From an uncultured Collinsella sp. (lineage in GTDB: Bacteria > Actinomycetota > Coriobacteriia > Coriobacteriales > Coriobacteriaceae), in NCBI GenBank assembly GCA_900544725.1, contig UQWK01000011.1, positions 1 to 41,211 on the forward strand: a stretch of 41,211 bases of DNA, given 5' to 3'. Below are positions 24,484 to 32,616 of this stretch, piece after piece. How positions within the stretch are numbered: position 1 is the stretch's first letter; the number at the start of each line of letters is the position of its first letter. The notes below the pieces were generated by a model, which was not told the DNA's origin, made no database searches, and saw only the letters and a program-made list of their open reading frames with translations. Position numbers and translations under genes: made by a program.

Positions 24484-25848
24484 ATGGCGATCACGCCCGC
24501 AGAAATCGCGGAAACCCGCGGCATGGTTGAGGAGCAGAACCTCGACATCAGAACCATCACCATGGGTGTTTCGCTCATGGGTTGCGGTGACGAGAACCTC
24601 GACCGCATGTGCACGAAGATCTACGACCACGTGACGCACACGGCTGAGCACCTGGTCGAGACCGCCGAGAACCTCGAGCGCGAGTACGGTATCCCCATCG
24701 TCAACAAGCGCGTCTCCGTCACCCCGGTGGCGCAGATCGCCGCTTGCTGCAAGGATGAGGACCTCACCCCCATCGCGCATGCCCTCGACCGCGCGGCCGA
24801 GACCCTCGGCATCGACTACCTGGGTGGCTTCTCCGCACTCGTCCAGAAGGGCATCGGCGACGCCGACCGCCGCGTCATCCAGTCCATCCCGCAGGCGCTC
24901 GCCACCACGAGTCGTGTTTGCTCCAGCGTCAATGTCGCCAGCCTGCGTGCCGGCATCAACATGGACGCCGTACTCATGGCTGCACAGACCATCATCGACG
25001 CCGCTAAGCTCACGGCCGACCAGGACTCCGTCGGCGCTTCCAAGTTTGTCTGCTTTGCCAATATGGTCGAGGACTCCCCGTTTATGGCGGGCGCCGTCCA
25101 CGGCGGTGGCGAGGCCGACGCCGTCATCAACGTTGGTGTCTCAGGCCCCGGCGTTATGGCCGCAGCCCTGGAGACGCTGCCCGATTCCGCATCGATGATG
25201 GAGGTCGCCGAAAAGATTAAGCAGACCGCCTTTAAGATCACCCGTGCCGGCGAGCTCATGAGCCGCGAGGCCGCCCATCGCCTGGGTGTCGAGAAGGGCA
25301 TCGTCGACCTGTCGCTGGCACCTACGCCTGCCATCGGCGACTCCGTCGCGCGCATCCTCGAGATCATCGGCGTGGGCACCTGCGGTGGCCCCGGCACGAC
25401 CTGTGCGCTCGCCATGCTCAACGATGCCGTCAAGAAGGGCGGCGTCATGGCCAGCTCCAGCGTGGGCGGTCTCTCCGGCGCCTTTATCCCCGTGTCCGAG
25501 GATGCCGGCATGATCGCCGCCGTCGAGGCCGGCGCGCTTTCGCTCGAGAAGCTCGAGGCTATGACCTGCGTGTGCTCCGTTGGCCTGGACATGATCGCCA
25601 TCCCCGGTGACACCCCGGTCGAGACCATCGCCGGCATCATCGCCGACGAGATGGCTATCGGCGTCATCAACAACAAGACCACGGCCGTGCGCGTGATTCC
25701 CGCCATTGGCAAGGGCGTGGGCGACTGCGTCGAGTACGGCGGCCTGTTTGGCCGTGCGCCCATCATGCCGGTGAACCCCAACGCCGGCACCGTGCTTGCC
25801 CACCGTGGTGGACGCTTCCCGGCACCGCTGAACTCGCTGAAGAACTAG
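24484..25848 (+). CDS. PFL-like family protein, DUF711 / UPF0210
   Basis: This encodes 454 residues and matches the UPF0210/DUF711 family throughout: an N-terminal ITMGVSLMGCGDE region, VNKRVSVTPVAQIAA, a central GPGVMAAAL, and the C-terminal IGVGTCGGPGTTCALAMLNDAVKKGG and NPNAGTVLAHRGGRFPAPLNSLKN. The family has a pyruvate-formate-lyase-like fold, but the glycine-radical loop of PFL is not evident and the function is unknown. In many bacteria the gene follows a small ACT-domain gene (UPF0237); none is present here. The ATG at 24484 follows AGGAGCGCAAGG. It has strongly biased codons, suggesting good expression. Confidence 0.9.
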   Translation: MAITPAEIAETRGMVEEQNLDIRTITMGVSLMGCGDENLDRMCTKIYDHVTHTAEHLVETAENLEREYGIPIVNKRVSVTPVAQIAACCKDEDLTPIAHALDRAAETLGIDYLGGFSALVQKGIGDADRRVIQSIPQALATTSRVCSSVNVASLRAGINMDAVLMAAQTIIDAAKLTADQDSVGASKFVCFANMVEDSPFMAGAVHGGGEADAVINVGVSGPGVMAAALETLPDSASMMEVAEKIKQTAFKITRAGELMSREAAHRLGVEKGIVDLSLAPTPAIGDSVARILEIIGVGTCGGPGTTCALAMLNDAVKKGGVMASSSVGGLSGAFIPVSEDAGMIAAVEAGALSLEKLEAMTCVCSVGLDMIAIPGDTPVETIAGIIADEMAIGVINNKTTAVRVIPAIGKGVGDCVEYGGLFGRAPIMPVNPNAGTVLAHRGGRFPAPLNSLKN

Positions 25849-25865
25849 CTGAGGGGTTCGGGCGA

Positions 25866-25999
25866 GGAGCCCCGGGGAGGGCAAATATATAAGGTCGCCT
25901 GCTCGGACAGTCCTGACTCGCACGGAGAGCACATTAAGTGCTCTCCGGCTCGTGCGGAACTCGCGATCGACCTTATATATTTGCCCTCCCCGGGGCTCC
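25866..25999. repeat. Perfect 32-bp inverted repeat enclosing a structured element
   Basis: The arms at 25866-25897 and 25968-25999 are perfectly complementary; each combines an AT-rich AAATATATAAGG part and a GC-rich GGAGCCCCGGGGAGGGC part. They enclose 70 bases with nested hairpins. This fills most of the 315-base gap between the DUF711 gene and the methyltransferase. A transcript in either direction would fold into a long hairpin. Confidence 0.9.
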
Positions 26000-26001
26000 C
26001 G
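25910..26001 (-). ncRNA. Copy A of a conserved structured element
   Basis: Read on the minus strand it begins CGGGAGCCCCGG at 26001-25990. It continues to GAGTTCCGCACG (25962-25951), a hairpin GGAGAGCAC-TTAAT-GTGCTCTCC, and ends AGGAC at 25910. Copy B at 41124-41211 has the same boxes in the same order; the final 53 bases have identical length in both copies, while the hairpin stem sequence differs yet still pairs. This suggests a structured RNA or a structured DNA repeat; transcription is not shown. Confidence 0.5.
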
Positions 26002-26163
26002 CACAACGGGACCTCAGTTGGGTTCTATCCCGTATGGCAGTCGCTTCGCTCCTGCCCGCCTTTGTTGTGAGGGCGGTTTGGCGTTGGAACGGTTCTTTCT
26101 GATATATGCTGGTTGCGGCTCTTCTTTTGGGAGGAGTCGCTTTTTTTGCTAGGAGGTTGGCCC

Positions 26164-27051
26164 GTGGTTGATGGGGAGAATCGTTCTGAGCTGCTTTCCA
26201 CAGATTGGAACCAGGAGTGGATGCGGATGCAGGCTGGCCGGCGGCGGGCTGATGATTCTTTTGAGTGGGATAAGCGGGCTCGGCATTTTCGGCCGCTTGA
26301 GACTGCTCCGTATGCCCGAGACTTTATGAAGCTATTGGCGTTAAAGCCCGGTGAATCCGTGCTGGATATGGGGTGTGGGGCTGGGTCGATTGCTATTCCG
26401 CTTGCTCAGGCTGGGCATCCCGTGATTGCTGCTGACTTTTCCCCTGCCATGTTGGGCACGCTTGATGCTGGCATTGAGTACTATGGGCTCGAGGATCGCA
26501 TTACATCGCTTGAGCTTGCTTGGGATGATGACTGGGATTTGGTTGGACCGGTCGCGAAAGCGGTAGATGTTGCCTTTGCCAGTCGCTCTGTCACCACGAC
26601 CAACCTAAAAGGTGCGCTTGCCAAGCTTGATCGAACGGCTCGTCGGCGTTGTGCCGTCACGATGGTCGCCAACTCCAGCCCGCGCTATGACCTGCACCTG
26701 ATGAACGCCATCGGTGCCTCGGTTACCTGCAGTAATGGCTTTGTGTATGCCTTTAATATCCTCATTCAGATGGGTGCCCTGCCGCAGGTTACGTACTTTG
26801 AATCGCCTCGTCGCGATACCTTCGATAGCCTTGAGGCAGGCGTGGCGGACTTCTCCCGCATGCTCGAGCACGGTAACGAGGATAAGATTGACCGACTACG
26901 CGACTACATCGCTCAGCATATGATTGAGAATCCCCATGCCGGCGAGCCAGGGTCCAAGGGCGTGCCGCAGGGGCGTTACATGCTCGACCACGTCCGCAAG
27001 GTCCGTTGGGCGTTTATTGCATGGGAGCCGGTCTCTTCGGGCCGTCCATAG
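26164..27051 (+). CDS. SAM-dependent class I methyltransferase, unknown substrate
   Basis: This encodes 295 residues with a clear class I methyltransferase core: motif I VLDMGCGAGS (66-75), an acidic residue ending strand 2 (VIAADFSPAML), and a motif near AKAVDVAFASRSV. The N-terminal 45 residues are rich in Trp, Arg and Asp; the C-terminal part (about 165-290) is family-specific and may bind the substrate. I chose the GTG at 26164 because AGGAGG lies seven bases upstream; no good ATG start is available. The gene uses many T-ending codons (gatgct, cttgct, gggctg) in contrast to its GC-ending neighbours, which suggests acquisition or low expression. It stands alone downstream of the inverted-repeat element. 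Substrate unknown. Confidence 0.8.
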   Translation: MVDGENRSELLSTDWNQEWMRMQAGRRRADDSFEWDKRARHFRPLETAPYARDFMKLLALKPGESVLDMGCGAGSIAIPLAQAGHPVIAADFSPAMLGTLDAGIEYYGLEDRITSLELAWDDDWDLVGPVAKAVDVAFASRSVTTTNLKGALAKLDRTARRRCAVTMVANSSPRYDLHLMNAIGASVTCSNGFVYAFNILIQMGALPQVTYFESPRRDTFDSLEAGVADFSRMLEHGNEDKIDRLRDYIAQHMIENPHAGEPGSKGVPQGRYMLDHVRKVRWAFIAWEPVSSGRP

Positions 27052-27233
27052 ACCGCTTTCGGCTGCCGCACACGTCCGCCTGTAACCCGCGCTGTTCTCC
27101 CACTCGGCATCCGCATTCTTTTTGAACTGGGCAAACACGCCCCACACCACGCCGTTCCTGCGCTATCGTGGGACAGCTCACGTAGATTAAGGCCCCATCG
27201 CGGGGCGCCCCATAACATAGAAAGCGAGAACCC

Positions 27234-27533
27234 ATGGCACTGACAGGAGCCCAGGTCAAGCAGCTTCGCAGCATGGCCCATCACCTCAACCCCGCCATCA
27301 TCATCGGCAAGTCCGACATCAGCGAGGGCACCGTCGAGCAGACGGTCGCCTACCTGGAGAAGCACGAGCTCGTTAAGTGCTCCGTACTCGATGGTTCCAG
27401 TCTTTCCGCCCGCGAGGCCGCCGAAGAGCTCGCCGATCGCTGCCACGCCGAAGTCGTCCAGGTTATCGGCCGCAAGTTCTCGCTGTATCGCGAGTCCTCG
27501 CGCAAGGACATCGAGAAGATTAAGCTCGTCTAA
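27234..27533 (+). CDS. yhbY: YhbY-type CRM domain RNA-binding protein
   Basis: This encodes 99 residues, a single CRM domain. The family starts LTGxQxxxLRxxAHxLxPxxxIGKxG; here LTGAQVKQLRSMAHHLNPAIIIGKSDISEG is clearly seen, then LEKHELVKCSVL and IGRKFSLYRES at the end. YhbY binds pre-50S ribosomal particles and helps assembly. The ATG at 27234 is preceded by a weak purine-rich site (GAAAGCGAG). A terminator follows 39 bases after the stop. Confidence 0.93.
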   Translation: MALTGAQVKQLRSMAHHLNPAIIIGKSDISEGTVEQTVAYLEKHELVKCSVLDGSSLSAREAAEELADRCHAEVVQVIGRKFSLYRESSRKDIEKIKLV

Positions 27534-27572
27534 GAGCCAACGATCCGGCGAGCCAACATACATCAAGCTTGC

Positions 27573-27604
27573 GAGCGTCCGAGCAATTCGGACGCTCATT
27601 TTTT
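27573..27604 (+). terminator. Terminator of yhbY
   Basis: GAGCGTCCGA (27573-27582) and TCGGACGCTC (27588-27597) form a 10-bp stem with a five-base loop, followed by ATTTTTT. The T-run runs into the stop codon of the convergent gene. Confidence 0.93.
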
Positions 27605-30602
27605 ATCGCTCGACGAGCACGCGGTTAAGCCTGCCCTCCACTAAGCGCTCGTACAGACGCCGCGTCTCGGGCTCGGGCACGCCATTGACCTGCTCCCTCA
27701 GGTGATGCATATGCCCACTGTACAGCTCGACGATATCGCGTCGTCGCCCCGCCGCACCGTAGACGCGCATAGCGCAACGCACCATGTCCTCGCGTGCCGT
27801 CTCTTGCCGCAGCCCCGACTCCACCAGCCATACCGCCGACTGCAGGTCGTTTTCTTCTAGGGCGGCATTCGCGCCCCGAATCATGCAGTCGATATACTTC
27901 GATTCCATAATGCGCCGCATACGCAAAAAGTAGGTGGGATTACAGCCATTGGGAACATACAGCGGGCCGGCGTAGAGCTGCTCGATCTTAAGGCACAGCT
28001 CGATCAGATGGGGTCCGCGCGCACCCGTGCGATTTCCCAAAACTTCGCGGCTTATCTGATCAAACAACCGCACGTCGGTCTTGACGTAATCGCCATTAAG
28101 CCCAATGCACTCGTTTTGGATCAGCACACACGACTTGCCGTCCGGTGTCGGCCCCAAGGCCGAACGCAAGCGCGATATCGTCGAGTACAGGTTGTTGCGG
28201 GCGCTATTGAACTCGGCATGGGGCCACAGCTCCATGGCCAGCGTCTCGCGGTCGACCAGTGCATCCATACCCAGCGCAAGCCGCTCGGCAAGCGTCGCCG
28301 CTTTCTTGCGGCGCCACATCTTATCCGTGATGGGAAACCCGTCGCGCTCGGCGCGAAACGCCCCAAACATGCGGATCTCGATATGGCCAATCACATCGAC
28401 ACCCTCGGCATCGCCGGCCTGGAACAGACGCTCGCCTTCGCCCTCAAAGTCGTCACGCAGCAAATATCGCGACAGCTCGCGCACCGGGAGCTTCTTTCGA
28501 ATTCTAGCAGCCGGCTCACCCAGACAATGCATCGCAAGACGCGCAAACAGCCGATACGACGGATCTAAAATCCCCGGGCGGTTCATGGACATCCAGGCTG
28601 CAAGGTCGCTATCGCGGCCAGCGGAGGCCAAATGCAGCGCCACCATCCATGCCTCGGCACCACCGACCTGCGTCCGGCTCAAATCGAGCAGCTCTGCCTC
28701 TTCGCGCACCGATACCATCGATGTATTGCGTAAGTACGCCGCGCGCTCTAGCAGCAGTGCGTTGTCGCGTATGTATCCAATCGATTCCTCGGCAAGCCTG
28801 AGCACCTGCACCGCACGGAATTTGGCATTGACCGGACGCCCCTCGGCCAGCGACTGCCAGCCTTCCAGTATCAAGCCAAACAACTGAACTTGATTGTCGC
28901 GCACGCGCACGGCAAAACGGTCGAGCTCATTGAATGCCTGCTCGTCGGTCACCGGCATGCCGGCAAACAGGCGCCGTGCCGATAATACCATGCGCACCCA
29001 GATAGCGAGCGCTCGGATTCCACGCGCTTCGAGTGCCTCGAGCGTCAGGGCCATCTCGTCATCACGCTCGTCAGTCCCTGCATACGACCCATCAAATAGC
29101 TCCGTCAACATGCGGTCCGCCCGCACAAACGTCCCCGCGATATCGAGCTCACAATCGTAGGCCTTATCCGTTTTGAGCCCCGCGAGGATCTCACCACCCT
29201 TCGCCCGCTCAGTCAGCCCATGCTTTATCTCGACATGTGCGGACAGCATGTCGAGTGCGGCACAAGACGCCTCACTTTCCAGCGCTGCATGGCCTGTCGG
29301 AAGCCCCAGACCACTATCTCCATAACAGGCGGCCGTAAACGCGTGCGCCACCTTCCATGACACGGGATTGAGCTCGCAAATCGCTTGCTCGCCCGCATGC
29401 TCGATAATTGAGGCCATATACCGCGCGAGCTTTGTATTGGAGACGCTCACCGCCGCCAGATAGATGCCGAGCGCCTCGTCAGGCGTCGGCTCCGATGCCC
29501 GACCATCTGCCTCGGTCTTTCCCAGCGCCGCACGGCAGACATCCCCTCCATGCCCCGTCAAGGCCAGATCGACCCCATACTGCCCGGCAAGTTCCAACAC
29601 CGCACTGCGGTCCAAAAACGCGTCGGCGAGGTCCATCGCGGTATCGCAGCGCCCCGCTTTAATCAATATACGCGCCGCCCGTACAACGAGTTCGGGGCGA
29701 ATTTCGGCGACCAGCTTGCGCAATCGCAGGCGTGCGTTATCCTCGGTACCCAAGCAGGTAAAGCTCCGGTCTGCCGGATCAACGCCAAAAATGGGATAAT
29801 CGCGGACAAGATAGGACTGGTCAATCGCCGAAAGCCTAACACCGCAAGCCTCGAGCTCCGAAATATTGCCCTCACCCATTAAGACCATCAAGCATGCCAC
29901 ACTAAACAGGGCGTTGTTCTCGAGCGACGCCAGGTCAACAAGTGCCGCACCGTAGATATTGACGATCTCGTTTTCGAGCATCTGGGCAACGTCTCCCTGC
30001 CCGTAGAGTCCCGACTGCATAGCCGAGACGAGCTCGGGCACGCCCTGCGTAAGCTGATAGAAGTCGAGCGATGTGCTGATCGAAAACGCCGATGCCCACG
30101 CCGAATACTCGTAGGCATGCACCTTGAGCATCTGCGCGTTGACTTTAATCGAATCGCCCAGTCCATGAATCAGCTGGCGATTCGAGGGACGGCAGCTCAT
30201 AAAGACCCCAACCCCCATAGCACGCAGGCTTCGGATTCGGTCGATCAGCTCCTCGGTCTCGCTCTGGCTGAGGTTAGGCACGTTATCGATTGCGATCAGG
30301 GAGTGCGGCTTGTCCTTAAGCTCTTCGGTAACGACCTCGAGCTGCATAAATACCTCGCGCCCAATGGCGCGGTCTGCCTCGATGATCCGCACGGGACCTC
30401 GCGTCGGATCGTTTTTAACCTCTTGGGCATACTGCAGCAGCACCGAGGTTTTCCCAAAGCCATCAGGCGCGTAGAGGACTACGATGCCGGCCTTTCGGCC
30501 CTTGGCGATAAGTTCGTTCATCAAGCGATCGCGCCGCACCGTATAACTACTGCCCAGCGGCATAAGCTCGAGGTCGTCCGTATTGCCCAAATCGTTAACC
30601 AT
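27603..30602 (-). CDS. Large STAND-type regulator with C-terminal winged helix and BTAD domain
   Basis: This encodes 999 residues. The N-terminus (about 20-330) is a MalT-like STAND NTPase with a Walker A-like loop APDGFGKT (45-52; Ala in place of the first Gly) and Walker B HSLIAIDNV (about 110). The middle (about 340-730) is helical, TPR-like and poorly conserved. The C-terminus has an OmpR/SARP-type winged helix (about 737-830; IRMFGAFRAERDG, ELWPHAEFNSARNNLYSTISRLRSALG) and a bacterial transcriptional activator (BTAD) domain (about 850-980). Such proteins are ATP-dependent, ligand-sensing activators. No obvious target operon is adjacent; nagB lies 445 bases upstream on the same strand behind a terminator. 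A direct repeat CGCTAGA upstream of the start could be an autoregulatory site. The inducer is unknown. Confidence 0.85.
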   Translation of the reverse strand: MVNDLGNTDDLELMPLGSSYTVRRDRLMNELIAKGRKAGIVVLYAPDGFGKTSVLLQYAQEVKNDPTRGPVRIIEADRAIGREVFMQLEVVTEELKDKPHSLIAIDNVPNLSQSETEELIDRIRSLRAMGVGVFMSCRPSNRQLIHGLGDSIKVNAQMLKVHAYEYSAWASAFSISTSLDFYQLTQGVPELVSAMQSGLYGQGDVAQMLENEIVNIYGAALVDLASLENNALFSVACLMVLMGEGNISELEACGVRLSAIDQSYLVRDYPIFGVDPADRSFTCLGTEDNARLRLRKLVAEIRPELVVRAARILIKAGRCDTAMDLADAFLDRSAVLELAGQYGVDLALTGHGGDVCRAALGKTEADGRASEPTPDEALGIYLAAVSVSNTKLARYMASIIEHAGEQAICELNPVSWKVAHAFTAACYGDSGLGLPTGHAALESEASCAALDMLSAHVEIKHGLTERAKGGEILAGLKTDKAYDCELDIAGTFVRADRMLTELFDGSYAGTDERDDEMALTLEALEARGIRALAIWVRMVLSARRLFAGMPVTDEQAFNELDRFAVRVRDNQVQLFGLILEGWQSLAEGRPVNAKFRAVQVLRLAEESIGYIRDNALLLERAAYLRNTSMVSVREEAELLDLSRTQVGGAEAWMVALHLASAGRDSDLAAWMSMNRPGILDPSYRLFARLAMHCLGEPAARIRKKLPVRELSRYLLRDDFEGEGERLFQAGDAEGVDVIGHIEIRMFGAFRAERDGFPITDKMWRRKKAATLAERLALGMDALVDRETLAMELWPHAEFNSARNNLYSTISRLRSALGPTPDGKSCVLIQNECIGLNGDYVKTDVRLFDQISREVLGNRTGARGPHLIELCLKIEQLYAGPLYVPNGCNPTYFLRMRRIMESKYIDCMIRGANAALEENDLQSAVWLVESGLRQETAREDMVRCAMRVYGAAGRRRDIVELYSGHMHHLREQVNGVPEPETRRLYERLVEGRLNRVLVER

Positions 30603-30989
30603 GCCCGCTCCTCAACTCGACCACATGGACACCGTAACGCTAGACCATATGTATCGCTAGATGAATAGAGCGATGCTACGGTTTAGGATGTTTGTTGGTA
30701 CGCAAATGGCAAGTTTTTGTTCAGCGTGGTCCGATTGAAACTTATCCCCCAACCAATCAGTCTTTGCGCAGGTCAATGCGCTTGCCAGCTTGTCCCATCC
30801 TTTGGCAGTGTACCTCAAATGAGCGCTGTTCAATGGAGTTGCGCAACTCACCTAACGCCAGCTACCGTCTACGACCTTTTCATAGCATTTATGCATAGTA
30901 TCTGTTATGGAATGAATCATGCTGCACCAGACGCACCCGTCCAGTTCGCGGCCAGATTTTCGTCAAGCACACGGCGCACGCTCAGCAAA
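30603..30989. promoter_or_regulatory. Intergenic region upstream of the BTAD regulator, with a 14-bp palindrome
   Basis: No gene is seen here. GAGTTGCGCAACTC at 30836-30849 is a perfect palindrome and a possible operator. CGCTAGA occurs twice, about 17 bases apart, near 30640-30660. Short open frames lack SD sites and codon bias. Confidence 0.4.
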
Positions 30990-31014
30990 AAGGCCCCCGC
31001 AAAGCGGAGGCCTT
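30990..31014 (-). terminator. Terminator of nagB
   Basis: On the minus strand AAGGCCTCCGC-TTT-GCGGGGGCCTT (one mismatch) is followed by TTTG, 32 bases after the nagB stop. Confidence 0.88.
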
Positions 31015-31046
31015 CGGCAAAGCTATGTCGAGGTGATAGGCTTTCG

Positions 31047-31775
31047 CTACTTGCAGAGCGAAAGGGCGGCCTCGTCGGCAACGACAACGCAGTTGGTGTG
31101 CAGTTGCAGGATCGAGGCAGGGCACTCGGGGGTAACCGGACCATAGCACATGTCATGCACGGCCTGTGCCTTGGCCTCGCCGTTGGCGACAACCAGGATC
31201 ATGCGGGCATACATGATGGTCTGGGTACCCATGGTGTAGGCCTGACGGGGCACGTCGTCGATGCTGTCGAACAGGCGGCTGTTGGCCTGAATGGTGCTCT
31301 CGGTGAGGTCGACGCAGTGCGTACCCTTGGAGAAGTGGTCATCGGGCTCGTTGAAGCCAATGTGACCGTTGTTACCGATGCCGAGCAGCTGCAGATCGGG
31401 GTAACCGGCAGCAGCGACGATCTTGTCGTACTCAGAGCAGGCAGCGGCAGCGTCGGGATTGGAGCCATCGGGCACATGCGTGTTGTTCAGGTCGATGTTG
31501 ATGTGATCGAAGAAGTTCTCACGCATAAAGTAGTGGTAGCTCTGGGGATCGTCGTGCGAAAGACCACGATACTCGTCGAGGTTGTAGGTGCTGACCTCGG
31601 CAAAGTCGACGTCACCCTTCTCGTACCAAGCGGCGAGCTGCTTGTAGGCGCCAATCGGGGTGGAGCCGGTGGCAAGACCCAGCACGCAATCGGGCTTGAG
31701 GATAACCTGGGCCGAGATGATATTGGCGGCCTTGCGGCTCATATCCTCGTAGTCTTTAGCTTTAATGATCTTCAT
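31047..31775 (-). CDS. nagB: Glucosamine-6-phosphate deaminase
   Basis: This encodes 242 residues, the short NagB form typical of Gram-positives. It converts glucosamine-6-phosphate to fructose-6-phosphate and ammonia. Motifs are GLATGSTPIGAY (phosphate loop), TYNLDEY (catalytic Asp), LGIGNNGHIGFNEP (catalytic His) and CVDLTESTIQANSRLF. The ATG at 31775 has AAAGGA eight bases upstream; an in-frame extension to 31940 is not homologous. It is downstream of the lone EIIA and glmM on the same strand, separated from EIIA by 272 bases and a hairpin, and has its own terminator. Together with GlmM it links amino-sugar breakdown with cell-wall precursor synthesis. Confidence 0.95.
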   Translation of the reverse strand: MKIIKAKDYEDMSRKAANIISAQVILKPDCVLGLATGSTPIGAYKQLAAWYEKGDVDFAEVSTYNLDEYRGLSHDDPQSYHYFMRENFFDHINIDLNNTHVPDGSNPDAAAACSEYDKIVAAAGYPDLQLLGIGNNGHIGFNEPDDHFSKGTHCVDLTESTIQANSRLFDSIDDVPRQAYTMGTQTIMYARMILVVANGEAKAQAVHDMCYGPVTPECPASILQLHTNCVVVADEAALSLCK

Positions 31776-31973
31776 TACGCGTCCTTTCTCGTACAAGAGA
31801 GGCAAGGCTTCCCTTACAAGCACTTGCCCGCGGCCCGCGTCGGCCGCAACCAACGTGTGCGGCCACCAGGGCGAGGTCGCGTAATGTATGTGTCTCGTGT
31901 CTACCCGCGTCGAGGCCCCTGCCCGTCCACGGTGACCCAAAGCTGTTTAGCTTCGGACAAATCCCATCTTGCC

Positions 31974-32007
31974 ACGGAGGGCGTCCTCTTTCAAGGGCGC
32001 CCTCCGT
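31974..32007. terminator. Hairpin after the EIIA gene
   Basis: ACGGAGGGCG (31974-31983) and CGCCCTCCGT (31998-32007) form a perfect 10-bp stem extended inward with one mismatch. There is no convincing T-run, so terminator function is uncertain. Confidence 0.5.
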
Positions 32008-32047
32008 AAACGTGTTTGAATTGTAGGCTAAAGGCCGAGCGCGCTCA

Positions 32048-32545
32048 CTAGCGCTCGCGAGCGACGATGAGTTGGTCCATCTCCTCGACATGCTCGCCAA
32101 CGGAGCCCTTGATGCTCGAGAACTCAACAGAGTTGCACACCAAGATGGGAACCGTCACATCGTAGCCCTCAGCAGCAATTGCCTCGCGATCGAACTCAAT
32201 AAGCACATCGCCCTTATGGACGATGTCACCCACTTGCGCATGTACGGTAAAGTGCTTGCCCTCAAGCTGAACAGTGTCCAAACCAACGTGGATGAGCACG
32301 TCTAAGCCATCGACCGTGTTGAGCGCAACGGCGTGTCCCGTGGGAAAAATGGCCTCGACCTTGGCGTCTGCCGGCGCAATCACGCGCGTGCCGGTGGGCT
32401 GAATCGCCACGCCCTGGCCCAAAAGGCCGGTGGCAAACGTCTGATCGTTTACCTCGGAGAGCGGAATGACGTCGCCCGAGATGGGAGCATCCAGCGTAAG
32501 GACTCGACCACGCATACCAAAAGACCTTAGGACTTTAGTGAACAT
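32048..32545 (-). CDS. Stand-alone PTS EIIA component, glucose type
   Basis: This encodes 165 residues, the size of E. coli IIA(Glc). It carries phosphate from HPr to an EIIB domain. Conserved features are PISGDVIPLSEV, the two active-site histidines H71 (FPTGHAV) and H86 (VLIHVGLDTVQL, the phospho-acceptor), and FDREAIAAEGYDVTVPI. I chose the ATG at 32545 because GAGGGGGAG lies directly upstream. No EIIB/EIIC gene is adjacent; the IICB at 3488-5095 lacks its own EIIA and belongs to the same PTS superfamily, so this protein could serve it in trans. It follows glmM by 71 bases and may be co-transcribed with it. Confidence 0.93.
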   Translation of the reverse strand: MFTKVLRSFGMRGRVLTLDAPISGDVIPLSEVNDQTFATGLLGQGVAIQPTGTRVIAPADAKVEAIFPTGHAVALNTVDGLDVLIHVGLDTVQLEGKHFTVHAQVGDIVHKGDVLIEFDREAIAAEGYDVTVPILVCNSVEFSSIKGSVGEHVEEMDQLIVARER

Positions 32546-32616
32546 GCTCCCCCTCGGACATACCAATCAATCAAAATAACCTTAACAGTCTACCACTTGG
32601 CACCCGTATTTGGCCA

